Below are positions 34,101 through 49,500 of a DNA stretch of 64,000 nucleotides, in pieces. The notes beneath the pieces are model-generated. The model made no database searches. It was not told the DNA's origin and saw only the letters and a program-made list of their open reading frames with translations. Each line of letters opens with the position of its first letter. Position 1 is the stretch's first letter. Both the position numbers and the translations under genes were made by a program. The DNA comes from Balaenoptera acutorostrata (lineage: Eukaryota > Chordata > Mammalia > Artiodactyla > Balaenopteridae), in the NCBI RefSeq assembly GCF_949987535.1, contig NC_080067.1, positions 43,274,910 to 43,338,909 of the forward strand. Direction: 5' to 3'.

Positions 34101-37100
34101 TAGTCAGATATATTCTTGTGCGGTGAATAGGGGGTGTTGAGTCCAGTTCACTGAGCAAGGAGTAGGTCTTGTCTACTACATATTGGGTTTATGGAACGGT
34201 ATCTGAGCTAATTTGAAACCCTTGTTTTATGCATCACCCCACCTCACTTTTCCCGTTCAGCAGCCATAGTGTGTTTTCTGAACGTGTGACTCTGTTCTGT
34301 TTTGTAATTCAGTTCAAGTGTAGCGGTTTTTACATTCCCTCTATAAGTGATTTCTTATGATAAGTGTCTTTTTCTGTGTGACTTATTTCACTTAGAATCG
34401 TCGTACCTAAATCCACTCATCGTGCTGCTACTAGCCTTATGACGTTGATTTCATGGCTGAGTGATATTCCATTGTACATGAGGACCACAACTTGTTTATC
34501 CACTTTTCTCTTTCCTAGGATATTTAAGGTGTAATGAAGTGGGGGTTCTTGTCAACAGACCAGCCCTAAACTTTGGGGTGCCTGTGTCTTGCTGATTTTT
34601 AGTTTTCCCAATTTATACGCCCGTGAGTGGAATTGCCCTATGCTCTCCTAGCTGTGTTTTTTAGATGTTTCAGGACACACCGTACACTTCTCCAGAGTGG
34701 CTGTTGGCAATTTACATCCCGCCCATCAGCGTAGCAAGGCTCCCATTTCTTCATGGCCGGTCCTGCATTTCTGGTTTGGACACTTTTTTCCGCATGGCCC
34801 TTTTGCCCGCTGGGAAGCGAGACTTCTTTGGAGCGCTGGTTTGCCTTTCCAGGTTGCTTGGTTGGCCAAAAAGGGCGTATGCGTTTTTTCCTGGATATAT
34901 TCAGGAAAAAACGCATACGCCCTTTTTGGCCAAGGGCATCATTGTCCACGTTTTGCCGCTTTTCATGTGCTTTCAAGGCGATTCGAATCTACCTCCTGAA
35001 ATCTGTTTCCTGCAATTCTGCCTTGCTTTCAAAGCCTCTTCCTTGCCTTCCCTCAATATATTTGTGGACGAGAGTTATCATTTATAACTCTGCAGGTTTG
35101 TGAATTGCAGTGCCCCTGAGCTCCATTTTTCCAGTCGCTTTTTTGGGAGCTGGCCGCAAAAGTGCAGGATTGCTTCAGGCCCTCTTCTGGTTCTGGGGGG
35201 CAGGCTGAGCTTGTGGTTAATTCTTCTTCCTGATGGGAAAATAGAGTGACCTGTGCCTGTTCCAACCCCTAGAGCTAGTCTCTCATTGGTTCCCCCTCTT
35301 CCCGTTCATCCTCAGGACAAATTGCAACCTGTACGGAACAGGAGGTTAAAGGTGCTGAATCTCCAAGGAGGGAGATGGCTAGGAAAGCGGCTGGAATGGC
35401 GAACCCGAGCACTAGGAGATGAGAAATGAGGTGCATTTTAGAAACCTTTCCCGATCACACGGTGTACCATCTTCTGGGTTTCTCATGCATGTTTTCGACG
35501 TAGGAAGATGCCTTTGAACCTGGAGATTTGGGACCCATGGGAAGGGTACCATGCAGTATTACTTTAAAGGGTCTGCGTTGGCTCATGCAACCTCACCAAA
35601 CCTCTGAGCCCCAAGAGTGTCCACCCTTATGTCTCAATCAGCTGTGGGTCTAGATATGGTCAATCCAGGTTGCATCACAGCCCCTGAACGAATTTTGTAA
35701 GAATTTCTCTCTCTTTCACTGTCTTTGTTTCACGGGTTTTGAAAAGTAATTTATTTTTATAATGGGGTTTAGCTGCTTTTCACGGCTGTGTTTATGCCGC
35801 TTTACCCCCCCTTGACTCACTTACAGAGAGATATCAATACATAGGTTTGACGATTCTTACTAGTCAGATATATTCTTGTGCGGTGAATAGGGGGTGTTGA
35901 GTCCAGTTCACTGAGCAAGGAGTAGGTCTTGTCTACTACATATTGGGTTTATGGAACGGTATCTGAGCTAATTTGAAACCCTTGTTTTATGCATCACCCC
36001 ACCTCACCTTTCCCGTTCAGCAGCCATAGTGTGTTTTCTGAACGTGTGACTCTGTTCTGTTTTGTAATTCAGTTCACGTGTAGCGGTTTTTACATTCCTT
36101 CTATAAGTGATTTCTTATGATAAGTGTCTTTTTCTGTGTGACTTATTTCACTTAGAATCGTCGTACCTAAATCCACTCATCGTGCTGCTACTAGCCTTAT
36201 GACGTTGATTTCATGGCTGAGTGATATTCCATTGTACATGAGGACCACAACTTCTTTATCCACTTGTCTCTTTCCTAGGATATTTAAGGTGTAATGAAGT
36301 GGGGGTTCTTGTCAACAGAGCAGCCCTAAACTTTGGGGTGCCTGTGTCTCGCTGATTTTTAGTTTTCCCAATTTATACGCCCATGAGTGGAAGTGCCCTA
36401 CGCTCTCCAAGCTGTGTTTTTTAGATGTTTCAGGACACACCGTACACTTCTCCAGAGTGACTGTTGGCAATTTACATCCCGCCCATCAGCGTAGCAAGGC
36501 TCCCATTTCTCCATGGCCGGTCCTGCATTTCTGGTTTGGACACTTTTTTCCGCATGGCCCTTTTGCCCGCTCGGAAGCCAGACTTCTTTGGAGCGCTGAT
36601 TTGCCTTTTCAGGTGGTTTGGTTGGCCAAAAAGGGCGTATGCGTTTTTTCCTGAATATATTCAGGAAAAAACGCATACGCCCTTTTTGGCCAAGGGCATC
36701 ATTGTCCACGTTTTGCCGCTTTTCATGTGCTTTCAAGGCGATTCGAATCTACCTCCTGAAATCTGTTTCCTGCAATTCTGCCTTGCTTTCAAAGCCTCTT
36801 CGTTGCCTTCCCTCAATCTATTTGTGGACGAGAGTTATCATTTATAACTCTGCAGGTTTGTGAATTGCAGTGCCCCTGAGCTCCATTTTTCCAGTCGCTT
36901 TTTTGGGAGCTGGCCGCAAAAGTGCAGGATTGCTTCAGGCCCTCTTCTGGTTCTGGGGGGCAGGCTGAGCTTGTGGTTAATTCTTCTTCCTGATGGGAAA
37001 ATAGAGTGACCTGTGCCTGTCCCAACCCCTAGAGCTAGTCTCTCATTGGTTCCCCCTCTTCCCGTTCATCCTCAGGACAAATTGCAACCTGTACGGAACA

Positions 37101-37500
37101 GGAGGTTAAAGGTGCTGATTCTCCAAGGAGGGAGATGGCTAGTAAAGTGGCTGGAATGGCGAACCCGAGCACAAGGAGATGAGAAATGAGGTGCGTTTTA
37201 GAAACCTTTCCCGATCACACAGTGTACCATCTTCTCGGTTTCTCATGCATGTTTTCGACGTAGGAAGATGCCCTTGAACCTGGAGATTTGGGACCCATGG
37301 GATGGGTACCATGCAGTGTTACTTTAAAGGGTCTGCGTTGGCTCATGCAACCTCACCAAACCTCTGAGCCCCAAGAGTGTCCACCCTTATGTCTCAATCA
37401 GCTGTGGGTCTAGATATGGTCAATCCAGGTGGCATCACAGCCCCTGAACGAATTTTGTAAGAATTTCTCTCTCTTTCACTGTCTTTGTTTCACGGGTTTT
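25181..37500 (+). repeat. Common-satellite monomers 6-12, local duplication mosaic
   Basis: Two sequence types alternate. Type X (palindromes 26062, 31342, 33102, 36622) has GCTCGGAAGCCAGAC. Type Y (27822, 29582, 34862) has CCGTGAGTGGAATTGCC and CCTGGATATATTCAGG. The order is X Y Y X X Y X. Monomers 7 and 8 look identical where I compared them. The pair 8-9 resembles 11-12 at a distance of 5280 bp, and the pair 6-7 resembles 10-11 at 7040 bp. These are whole-monomer duplications nested inside the longer period. Confidence 0.82.
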
Positions 37501-40500
37501 GAAAAGTAATTTATTTTTATAATGGGGTTTAGCTGCTTTTCACGGCTGTGTTTATGCCGCTTTACACCCCCTTGACTCACTTACAGAGAGATATCAATAC
37601 ATAGGTTTGACGATTCTTACTAGTCAGATATATTCTTGTGCGGTGAATAGGGGGTGTTGAGTCCAGTTCACTGAGCAAGGAGTAGGTCTTGTCTACTACA
37701 TATTGGGTTTATGGAATGGTATCTGAGCTAATTTGAAACCCTTGTTTTATGCATCACCCCACCTCACCTTTCCCGTTCAGCAGCCATAGTGTGTTTTCTG
37801 AACGTGTGACTCTGTTCTGTTTTGTAATTCCGTTCAAGTGTAGCGGTTTTTACATTCCCTCTATAAGTGATTTCTTATGATAAGTGTCTCTTTCTGTGTG
37901 ACTTATTTCACTTAGAATCGTCGTACCTAAATCCACTCATCGTGCTGCTACTAGCCTTATGACGTTGATTTCATGGCTGAGTGATATTCCATTGTACATG
38001 AGGACCACAACTTCTTTATCCACTTTTCTCTTTCCTAGGATATTTAAGGTGTAATGAAGTGGGGGTTCTTGTCAACAGAGCAGCCCTAAACTTTGGGGTG
38101 CCTGTGTCTTGCTGATTTTTAGTTTTCCCAATTTATACGCCCATGAGTGGAAGTGCCCTACGCTCTCCAAGCTGTGTTTTTTAGATGTTTCAGGACACAC
38201 CGTACACTTCTCCAGAGTGACTGTTGGCAATTTACATCCCGCCCATCAGCGTAGCAAGGCTCCCATTTCTCCATGGCCGGTCCTGCATTTCTGGTTTGGA
38301 CACTTTTTTCCGCATGGCCCTTTTGCCCGCTGGGAAGCGAGACTTCTTTGGAGCGCTGATTTGCCTTTCCAGGTGGTTTGCTTGGCCAAAAAGGGCGTAT
38401 GCGTTTTTTCCTGAATATATTCAGGAAAAAACGCATACGCCCTTTTTGGCCAAGGGCATCATTGTCCACGTTTTGCCGCTTTTCATGTGCTTTCAAGGCG
38501 ATTCGAATCTACCTCCTGAAATCTGTTTCCTGCAATTCTGCCTTGCTTTCAAAGCCTCTTCGTTGCCTTCCCTCAATATATTTGTGGACGAGAGTTATCA
38601 TTTATAACTCTGCAGGTTTGTGAATTGCAGTGCCCCTGAGCTCCATTTTTCCAGTCGCTTTTTTGGGAGCTGGCCGAAAAAGTGCAGGATTGCTTCAGGC
38701 CCTCTTCTGGTTCTGGGGGGCAGGCTGAGCTTGTGGTTAATTCTTCTTCCTGATGGGAAAATAGAGTGACCTGTGCCTGTCCCAACCCCTAGAGCTAGTC
38801 TCTCATTGGTTCCCCCTCTTCCCGTTCATCCTCAGGACAAATTGCAACCTGTACGGAACAGGAGGTTAAAGGTGCTGATTCTCCAAGGACGGAGATGGCT
38901 AGTAAAGTGGCTGGAATGGCGAACCCGAGCACAAGGAGATGAGAAATGAGGTGTGTTTTAGAAACTTTTCCCGATCACACAGTGTACCATCTTCTCGGTT
39001 TCTCATGCATGTTTTCGACGTAGGAAGATGCCCTTGAACCTGGAGATTTGGGACCCATGGGATGGGTACCATGCAGTATTACTTTAAAGGGTCTGCATTG
39101 GCTCATGCAACCTCACCAAACCTCTGAGACCCAAGAGTGTCCACCCTTATGTCTCAATCAGCTGTGGGTCTAGATATGGTCAATCCAGGTTGCATCACAG
39201 CCCCTGAACGAATTTTGTAAGAATTTCTCTCTCTTTCACTGTCTTTGTTTCACGGGTTTTGAAAAGTAATTTATTTTTATAATGGGGTTTAGCTGCTTTT
39301 CACGGCTGTGTTTATGCCGCTTTACCCCCCCTTGACTCACTTACAGAGAGATATCAATACATAGGTTTGACGATTCTTACTAGTCAGATATATTCTTGTG
39401 CGGTGAATAGGGGGTGTTGAGTCCAGTTCACTGAGCAAGGAGTAGGTCTTGTCTACTACATATTGGGTTTATGGAACGGTATCTGAGCTAATTTGAAACC
39501 CTTGTTTTATGCATCACCCCACCTCACCTTTCCCGTTCAGCAGCCATAGTGTGTTTTCTGAACGTGTGACTCTGTTCTGTTTTGTAATTCAGTTCAAGTG
39601 TAGCGGTTTTTACATTCCCTCTATAAGTGATTTCTTATGATAAGTGTCTTTTTCTGTGTGACTTATTTCACTTAGAATCGTCGTACCTAAATCCACTCAT
39701 GGTGCTGCTACTAGCCTTATGACGTTGATTTCATGGCTGAGTGATATTCCATTGTACATGAGGACCACAACTTCTTTATCCACTTTTCTCTTTCCTAGGA
39801 TATTTAAGGTGTAATGAAGTGGGGGTTCTTGTCAACAGAGCAGCCCTAAACTTTGGGGTGCCTGTGTCTTGCTGATTTTTAGTTTTCCCAATTTATACGC
39901 CCATGAGTGGAAGTGCCCTATGCTCTCCAAGCTGTGTTTTTTAGATGTTTCAGGACACACCGTACACTTCTCCAGAGTGGCTGTTGGCAATTTACATCCC
40001 GCCCATCAGCGTAGCAAGGCTCCCATTTCTCCATGGCCGGTCCTGCATTTCTGGTTTGGACACTTTTTTCCGCATGGCCCTTTTGCCCGCTGGGAAGCGA
40101 GACTTCTTTGGAGCGCTGGTTTGCCTTTCAAGGTGGCTTGGTTGGCCAAAAAGGGCGTATGCGTTTTTTCCTGAATATATTCAGGAAAAAACGCATACGC
40201 CCTTTTTGGCCAAGGGCATCATTGTCCACGTTTTGCCGCTTTTCATGTGCTTTCAAGGCGATTCGAAACTACCTCCTGAAATCTGTTTCCTGCAATTCTG
40301 CCTTGCTTTCAAAGCCTCTTCCTTGCCTTCCCTCAATCTATTTGTGGACGAGAGTTATCATTTATAACTCTGCAGGTTTGTGAATTGCAGTGCCCCTGAG
40401 CTCCATTTTCCCAGTCGCTTTTTTGGGAGCTGGCCGCAAAAGTGCAGGATTGCTTCAGGCCCTCTTCTGTTTCTGGGGGGCAGGCTGTGCTTGTGGCTAT

Positions 40501-43500
40501 TTCTTCTTCCTGATTGGAAAATAAAGTGACCTGTGCCTGTCCCAACCCCTAGAGCTAGTCTCTCATTGGTTCCCCCTCTTCCCGTTCATCCTCAGGACAA
40601 ATTGCAACCTGTACGGAACAGGAGGTTAAAGGTGCTGATTCTCCAAGGAGGGAGATGGCTAGGAAAGCGGCTGGAATGGCGAACCCGAGCACAAGGAGAT
40701 GAGAAATGAGGTGCGTTTTAGAAACCTTTCCCGATCACACGGTGTACCATCTTCTGGGTGTCTCATGCATGTTTTCGACGTAGGAAGATGCCCTTGAACC
40801 TGGAGATTTGGGACCCATGGGATGGGTACCGTGCAGTATTACTTTAAAGGGTCTGCGTTGGCTCATGCAACCTCACCAAACCTCTGAGCCCCAAGAGTGT
40901 CCACCCTTATGTCTCAATCAGCTGTGACTCTAGATATGGTCAATCCAGGTGGCATCACAGCCCCTGAACGAATTTTGTAAGAATTTCTCTCTCTTTCACT
41001 GTCTTTGTTTCACGGGATTTGAAAAGTAATTTATTTTTATAATGGGGTTTAGCTGCTTTTCACGGCTGTGTTTATGCCGCTTTACCCCCCCTTGACTCAC
41101 TTACACAGAGATATCAATACATAGGTTTGACGATTCTTACTAGTCAGATATATTCTTGTGCGGTGAATAGGGGGTGTTGAGTCCAGTTCACTGAGCAAGG
41201 AGTAGGTCTTGTCTACTACATATTGGGTTTATGGAACGGTATCTGAGCTAATTTGAAACCCTTGTTTTATGCATCACCCCACCTCACTTTTCCCGTTCAG
41301 CAGCCATAGTGTGTTTTCTGAACGTGTGACTCTGTTCTGTTTTGTAATTCAGTTCAAGTGTAGCGGTTTTTACATTCCCTCTATAAGTGATTTCTTATGA
41401 TAAGTGTCTTTTTCTGTGTGACTTATTTCACTTAGAATCGTCGTACCTAAATCCAGTCATCGTGCTGCTACTAGCCTTATGACGTTGATTTCATGGCTGA
41501 GTGATATTCCATTGTACATGAGGACCACAACTTGTTTATCCACTTTTCTCTTTCCTAGGATATTTAAGGTGTAATGAAGTGGGGGTTCTTGTCAACAGAG
41601 CAGCCCTAAACTTTGGGGTGCCTGTGTCTTGCTGATTTTTAGTTTTCCCAATTTATACGCCCATGAGTGGAAGTGCCCTATGCTCTCCAAGCTGTGTTTT
41701 TTAGATGTTTCAGAACACACCCTACACTTCTCCAGAGTGGCTGTTGGCAATTTACATCCCGCCCATCAGCGTAGCAAGGCTCCCATTTCTCCATGGCCGG
41801 TCCTGCATTTCTGGTTTGGACACTTTTTTCCGCATGGCCCTTTTGCCCGCTGGGAAGCGAGACTTCTTTGGAGCGCTGGTTTGCCTTTCCAGGTGGCTTG
41901 GTTGGCCAAAAAGGGCGTATGCGTTTTTTCCTGGATATATTCAGGAAAAAACGCATACGCCCTTTTTGGCCAAGGGCATCATTGTCCACGTTTTGCCGCT
42001 TTTCATGTGCTTTCAAGGCGATTCGAATCTACCTCCTGAAATCTGTTTCCTGCAATTCTGCCTTGCTTTCAAAGCCTCTTCGTTGCCTTCCCTCAATCTA
42101 TTTGTGGACGAGAGTTATCATTTATAACTCTGCAGGTTTGTGAATTGCAGTGCCCCTGAGCTCCATTTTTCCAGTCGCTTTTTTGGGAGCTGGCCGCAAA
42201 AGTGCAGGATTGCTTCAGGCCCTCTTCTGGTTCTGGGGGGCAGGCTGAGCTTGTGGTTAATTCTTCTTCCTGATGGGAAAATAGAGTGACCTGTGCCTGT
42301 TCCAACCCCTAGAGCTAGTCTCTCATTGGTTCCCCCTCTTCCCGTTCATCCTCAGGACAAATTGCAACCTGTACGGAACAGGAGGTTAAAGGTGCTGATT
42401 CTCCAAGGAGGGAGATGGCTAGGAAAGCGGCTGGAATGGCGAACCCGAGCACAAGGAGATGAGAAATGAGGTGCATTTTAGAAACCTTTCCCGATCACAC
42501 GGTGTACCATCTTCTGGGTTTCTCATGCATGTTTTCGACGTAGGAAGATGCCTTTGAACCTGGAGATTTGGGACCCATGGGATGGGTACCGTGCCGTATT
42601 ACTTTAAAGGGTCTGCGTTGGCTCATGCAACCTCACCAAACCTCTGAGCCCCAAGAGTGTCCACCCTTATGTCTCAATCAGCTGTGGGTCTAGATATGGT
42701 CAATCCAGGTTGCATCATAGCCCCTGAACGAATTTTGTAAGAATTTCTCTCTCTTTCACTGTCTTTGTTTCACGGGTTTTGAAAAGTAATTTATTTTTAT
42801 AATGGGGTTTAGCTGCTTTTCACGGCTGTGTTTATGCCGCTTTACCCCCCCTTGACTCACTTACAGAGAGATATCAATACATAGGTTTGACGATTCTTAC
42901 TAGTCAGATATATTCTTGTGCGGTGAATAGGGGGTGTTGAGTCCAGTTCACTGAGCCAGGAGTAGGTCTTGTCTACTACATATTGGGTTTATGGAACGGT
43001 ATCTGAGCTAATTTGAAACCCTTGTTTTATGCATCACCCCACCTCACCTTTCCCGTTCAGCAGCCATAGTGTGTTTTCTGAACGTGTGAGTCTGTTCTGT
43101 TTTGTAATTCAGTTCAAGTGTAGCGGTTTTTACATTCCCTCTATAAGTGATTTCTTATGATAAGTGTCTTTTTCTGTGTGACTTATTTCACTTAGAATCG
43201 TCGTACCTAAATCCACTCATCGTGCTGCTACTAGCCTTATGACGTTGATTTCATGGCTGAGTGATATTCCATTGTACATGAGGACCACAACTTCTTTATC
43301 CACTTTTCTCTTTCCTAGGATATTTAAGGTGTAATGAAGTGGGGGTTCTTGTCAACAGAGCAGCCCTAAACTTTGGGGTGCCTGTGTCTTGCTGATTTTT
43401 AGTTTTCCCAATTTATACGCCCATGAGTGGAAGTGCCCTATGCTCTCCAAGCTGTGTTTTTTAGATGTTTCAGGACACACCGTACACTTCTCCAGAGTGG

Positions 43501-46500
43501 CTGTTGGCAATTTACATCCCGCCCATCAGCGTAGCAAGGCTCCCATTTCTCCATGGCCGGTCCTGCATTTCTGGTTTGGACACTTTTTTCCGCATGGCCC
43601 TTTTGCCCGCTGGGAAGCGAGACTTCTTTGGAGCGCTGGTTTGCCTTTCCAGGTGGCTTGGTTGGCTAAAAAGGGCGTATGGGTTTTTTCCTGAATATAT
43701 TCAGGAAAAAACGCATACGCCCTTTTTGGCCAAGGGCATCATTGTCCACGTTTTGCCGCTTTTCATGTGCTTTCAAGGCGATTCGAAACTACCTCCTGAA
43801 ATCTGTTTCCTGCAATTCTGCCTTGCTTTCAAAGCCTCTTCGTTGCCTTCCCTCAATCTATTTGTGGACGAGAGTTATCATTTATAACTCTGCAGGTTTG
43901 TGAATTGCAGTGCCCCTGAGCTCCATTTTTCCAGTCGCTTTTTTGGGAGCTGGCCGCAAAAGTGCAGGATTGCTTCAGGCCCTCTTCTGGTTCTGGGGGG
44001 CAGGCTGAGCTTGTGGTTAATTCTTCTTCCTGATGGGAAAATAGAGTGACCTGTGCCTGTCCCAACCCCTAGAGCTAATCTCTCATTGGTTCCCCCTCTT
44101 CCCGTTCATCCTCAGGACCAATTGCAACCTGTACGGAACAGGAGGTTAAAGGTGCTGATTCTCCAAGGAGGGAGATGGCTAGGAAAGCGGCTGGAATGGC
44201 GAACCCGAGCACAAGGAGATGAGAAATGAGGTGCGTTTTAGAAACCTTTCCCGATCACACGGTGTACCATCTTCTGGGTTTCTCATGCATGTTTTCGACG
44301 TAGGAAGATGCCCTTGAACCTGGAGATTTGGGACCCATGGGATGGGTACCATGCAGTATTACTTTAAAGGGTCTGCGTTGGCTCATGCAACCTCACCAAA
44401 CCTCTGAGCCCCAAGAGTGTCCACCCTTATGTCTCAATCAGCTGTGGGTCTAGATATGGTCAATCCAGGTTGCATCACAGCCCCTGAACGAATTTTGTAA
44501 GAATTTCTCTCTCTTTCACTGTCTTTGTTTCACGGGTTTTGAAAAGTAATTTATTTTTATAATGGGGTTTAGCTGCTTTTCACGGCTGTGTTTAGGCCGC
44601 TTTACACCCCCTTGACTCACTTACAGAGAGATATCAATACATAGGTTTGAAGATTCTTACTAGTCAGATATATTCTTGTGCGGTGAATAGGGGGTGTTGA
44701 GTCCAGTTCACTGAGCCAGGAGTAGGTCTTGTCTACTACATATTGGGTTTATGGAACGGTATCTGAGCTAATTTGAAACCCTTGTTTTATGCATCACCCC
44801 ACCTCACCTTTCCCGTTCAGCAGCCATTGTGTGTTTTCTGAACGTGTGACTCTGTTCTGTTTTGTAATTCAGTTCAAGTGTAGCGGTTTTTACATTCCCT
44901 CTATAAGTGATTTCTTATGATAAATGTCTTTTTCTGTGTGACTTATTTCACTTAGAATCGTCGTACCTAAATCCACTCATCATGCTGCTACTAGCCTTAT
45001 GACGTTGATTTCATGGCTGAGTGATATTCCATTGTACATGAGGACCACAACTTCTTTATCCACTTTTCTCTTTCCTAGGATATTTAAGGTGTAATGAAGT
45101 GGGGGTTCTTGTCAACAGAGCAGCCCTAAACTTTGGGGTGCCTGTGTCTTGCTGATTTTTAGTTTTCCCAATTTATACGCCCATGAGTGGAAGTGCCCTA
45201 TGCTCTCCAAGCTGTGTTTTTTAGATGTTTCAGGACACACCGTACACTTCTCCAGAGTGACTGTTGGCAATTTACATCCCGCCCGTCAGCGTAGCAAGGC
45301 TCCCATTTCTCCATGGCCGGTCCTGCATTTCTGGTTTGGACACTTTTTTCCGCATGGCCCTTTTGCCCGCTGGGAAGCGAGACTTCTTTGGAGCGCTGGT
45401 TTGCCTTTCCAGGTGGCTTGGTTGGCCAAAAAGGGCGTATGCGTTTTTTCCTGAATATATTCAGGAAAAAACGCATACGCCCTTTTTGGCCAAGGGCATC
45501 ATTGTCCACGTTTTGCCGCTTTTCATGTGCTTTCAAGGCGATTCGAATCTACCTCCTGAAATCTGTTTCCTGCAATTCTGCCTTGCTTTCAAAGCCTCTT
45601 CGTTGCCTTCCCTCAATATATTTGTGGACGAGAGTTATCATTTATAACTCTGCAGGTTTGTGAATTGCAGTGCCCCTGAGCTCCATTTTTCCAGTCGCTT
45701 TTTTGGGAGCTGGCCGCAAAAGTGCAGGGTTGCTTCAGGCCCTCTTCTGGTTCTGGGGGGCAGGCTGAGCTTGTGGTTAATTCTTCTTCCTGATGGGAAA
45801 ATAGAGTGACCTGTGCCTGTCCCAACCCCTAGAGCTAGTCTCTCATTGGTTCCCCCTCTTCCCGTTCATCCTCAGGACAAATTGCAACCTGTACGGAACA
45901 GGAGGTTAAAGGTGCTGATTCTCCAAGGAGGGAGATGGCTAGGAAAACGGCTGGAATGGCGAACCCGAGCACAAGGAGATGAGAAATGAGGTGCGTTTTA
46001 GAAACCTTTCCCGATCACACAGTGTACCATCTTCTGGGTTTCTCATGCATGTTTTCGACGTAGGAAGATGACCTTGAACCTGGAGATTTGGGACCCATGG
46101 GATGGGTACCATGCAGTATTACTTTAAAGGGGCTGCGTTGGCTCATGCAACCTCACCAAACCTCTGAGCCCCAAGAGTGTCCACCCTTATGTCTCAATCA
46201 GCTGTGAGTCTAGATATGGTCAATCCAGGTGGCATCACAGCCCCTGAACGAATTTTGTAAGAATTTCTCTCTCTTTCACTGTCTTTGTTTCACGGGTTTT
46301 GAAAAGTAATTTATTTTTATAATGGGGTTTAGCTGCTTTTCACGGCTGTGTTTATGCCGCTTTACCCCCCCTTGACTCACTTACAGAGAGATATCAATAC
46401 ATAGGTTTGACGATTCTTACTAGTCAGATATATTCTTGTGCGGTGAATAGGGGGTGTTGAGTCCAGTTCACTGAGCAAGGAGTAGGTCTTGTCTACTACA

Positions 46501-49500
46501 TATTGGGTTTATGGAACGGTATCTGAGCTAATTTGAAACCCTTGTTTTATGTATCACCCCACCTCACTTTTCCCGTTCAGCAGCCATAGTGTGTTTTCTG
46601 AACGTGTGACTCTGTTCTGTTTTGTAATTCAGTTCAAGTGTAGCGGTTTTTACATTCCCTCTATAAGTGATTTCTTATGATAAGTGTCTTTTTCTGTGTG
46701 ACTTATTTCACTTAGAATCGTCGTACCTAAATCCAGTCATCGTGCTGCTACTAGCCTTATGACGTTGATTTCATGGCTGAGTGATATTCCATTGTACATG
46801 AGGACCACAACTTGTTTATCCACTTTTCTCTTTCCTAGGATATTTAAGGTGTAATGAAGTGGGGGTTCTTGTCAACAGAGCAGCCCTAAACTTTGGGGTG
46901 CCTGTGTCTTGCTGATTTTTAGTTTTCCCAATTTATACGCCCATGAGTGGAAGTGCCCTATGCTCTCCAAGCTGTGTTTTTTAGATGTTTCAGAACACAC
47001 CCTACACTTCTCCAGAGTGGGTGTTGGCAATTTACATCCCGCCCATCAGCGTAGCAAGGCTCCCATTTCTCCATGGCCGGTCCTGCATTTCTGGTTTGGA
47101 CACTTTTTTCCGCATGGCCCTTTTGCCCGCTGGGAAGCGAGACTTCTTTGGAGCGCTGGTTTGCCTTTCCAGGTGGCTTGGTTGGCCAAAAAGGGCGTAT
47201 GCGTTTTTTCCTGGATATATTCAGGAAAAAACGCATACGCCCTTTTTGGCCAAGGGCATCATTGTCCACGTTTTGCCGCTTTTCATGTGCTTTCAAGGCG
47301 ATTCGAATCTACCTCCTGAAATCTGTTTCCTGCAATTCTGCCTTGCTTTCAAAGCCTCTTCGTTGCCTTCCCTCAATCTATTTGTGGACGAGAGTTATCA
47401 TTTATAACTCTGCAGGTTTGTGAATTGCAGTGCCCCTGAGCTCCATTTTTCCAGTCGCTTTTTTGGGAGCTGGCCGCAAAAGTGCAGGATTGCTTCAGGC
47501 CCTCTTCTGGTTCTGGGGGGCAGGCTGAGCTTGTGGTTAATTCTTCTTCCTGATGGGAAAATAGAGTGACCTGTGCCTGTTCCAACCCCTAGAGCTAGTC
47601 TCTCATTGGTTCCCCCTCTTCCCGTTCATCCTCAGGACAAATTGCAACCTGTACGGAACAGGAGGTTAAAGGTGCTGATTCTCCAAGGAGGGAGATGGCT
47701 AGGAAAGCGGCTGGAATGGCGAACCCGAGCACAAGGAGATGAGAAATGAGGTGCATTTTAGAAACCTTTCCCGATCACACGGTGTACCATCTTCTGGGTT
47801 TCTCATGCATGTTTTCGACGTAGGAAGATGCCTTTGAACCTGGAGATTTGGGACCCATGGGATGGGTACCGTGCCGTATTACTTTAAAGGGTCTGCGTTG
47901 GCTCATGCAACCTCACCAAACCTCTGAGCCCCAAGAGTGTCCACCCTTATGTCTCAATCAGCTGTGGGTCTAGATATGGTCAATCCAGGTTGCATCATAG
48001 CCCCTGAACGAATTTTTTAAGAATTTCTCTCTCTTTCACTGTCTTTGTTTCACGGGTTTTGAAAAGTAATTTATTTTTATAATGGGGTTTAGCTGCTTTT
48101 CACGGCTGTGTTTATGCCGCTTTACCCCCCCTTGACTCACTTACAGAGAGATATCAATACATAGGTTTGAAGATTCTTACTAGTCAGATATATTCTTGTG
48201 CGGTGAATAGGGGGTGTTGAGTCCAGTTCACTGAGCCAGGAGTAGGTCTTGTCTACTACATATTGGGTTTATGGAACGGTATCTGAGCTAATTTGAAACC
48301 CTTGTTTTATGCATCACCCCACCTCACCTTTCCCGTTCAGCAGCCATAGTGTGTTTTCTGAACGTGTGACTCTGTTCTGTTTTGTAATTCAGTTCAAGTG
48401 TAGCGGTTTTTACATTCCCTCTATAAGTGATTTCTTATGATAAGTGTCTTTTTCTGTGTGACTTATTTCACTTAGAATCGTCGTACCTAAATCCACTCAT
48501 CGTGCTGCTACTAGCCTTATGACGTTGATTTCATGGCTGAGTGATATTCCATTGTACATGAGGACCACAACTTCTTTATCCACTTTTCTCTTTCCTAGGA
48601 TATTTAAGGTGTAATGAAGTGGGGGTTCTTGTCAACAGAGCAGCCCTAAACTTTGGGGTGCCTGTGTCTTGCTGATTTTTAGTTTTCCCAATTTATACGC
48701 CCATGAGTGGAAGTGCCCTATGCTCTCCAAGCTGTGTTTTTTAGATGTTTCAGGACACACCGTACACTTCTCCAGAGTGACTGTTGGCAATTTACATCAC
48801 GCCCATCAGCGTAGCAAGGCTCCCATTTCTCCATGGCCGGTCCTGCATTTCTGGTTTGGACACTTTTTTCCGCATGGCCCTTTTGCCCGCTGGGAAGCGA
48901 GACTTCTTTGGAGCGCTGATTTGCCTTTCCAGGTGGCTTGGTTGGCCAAAAAGGGCGTATGCGTTTTTTCCTGAATATATTCAGGAAAAAACGCATACGC
49001 CCTTTTTGGCCAAGGGAATCATTGTCCACGTTTTGCCGCTTTTCATGTGCTTTCAAGGCGATTCGAATCTACCTCCTGAAATCTGTTTCCTGCAATTCTG
49101 CCTTGCTTTCAAAGCCTCTTCGTTGCCTTCCCTCAATATATTTGTGGACGAGAGTTATCATTTATAACTCTGCAGGTTTGTAAATTGCAGTGCCCCTGAG
49201 CTCCATTTTTCCAGTCGCTTTTTTGGGAGCTGGCCGCAAAAGTGCAGGATTGCTTCAGGCCCTCTTCTGGTTCTGGGGGGCAGGCTGAGCTTGTGGTTAA
49301 TTCTTCTTCCTGATGGGAAAATAGAGTGACCTGTGCCTGTCCCAACCCCTAGAGCTAGTCTCTCATTGGTTCCCCCTCTTCCCGTTCATCCTCAGGACAA
49401 ATTGCAACCTGTACGGAACAGGAGGTTAAAGGTGCTGATTCTCCAAGGAGGGAGATGGCTAGGAAAGCGGCTGGAATGGCGAACCCGAGCACAAGGAGAT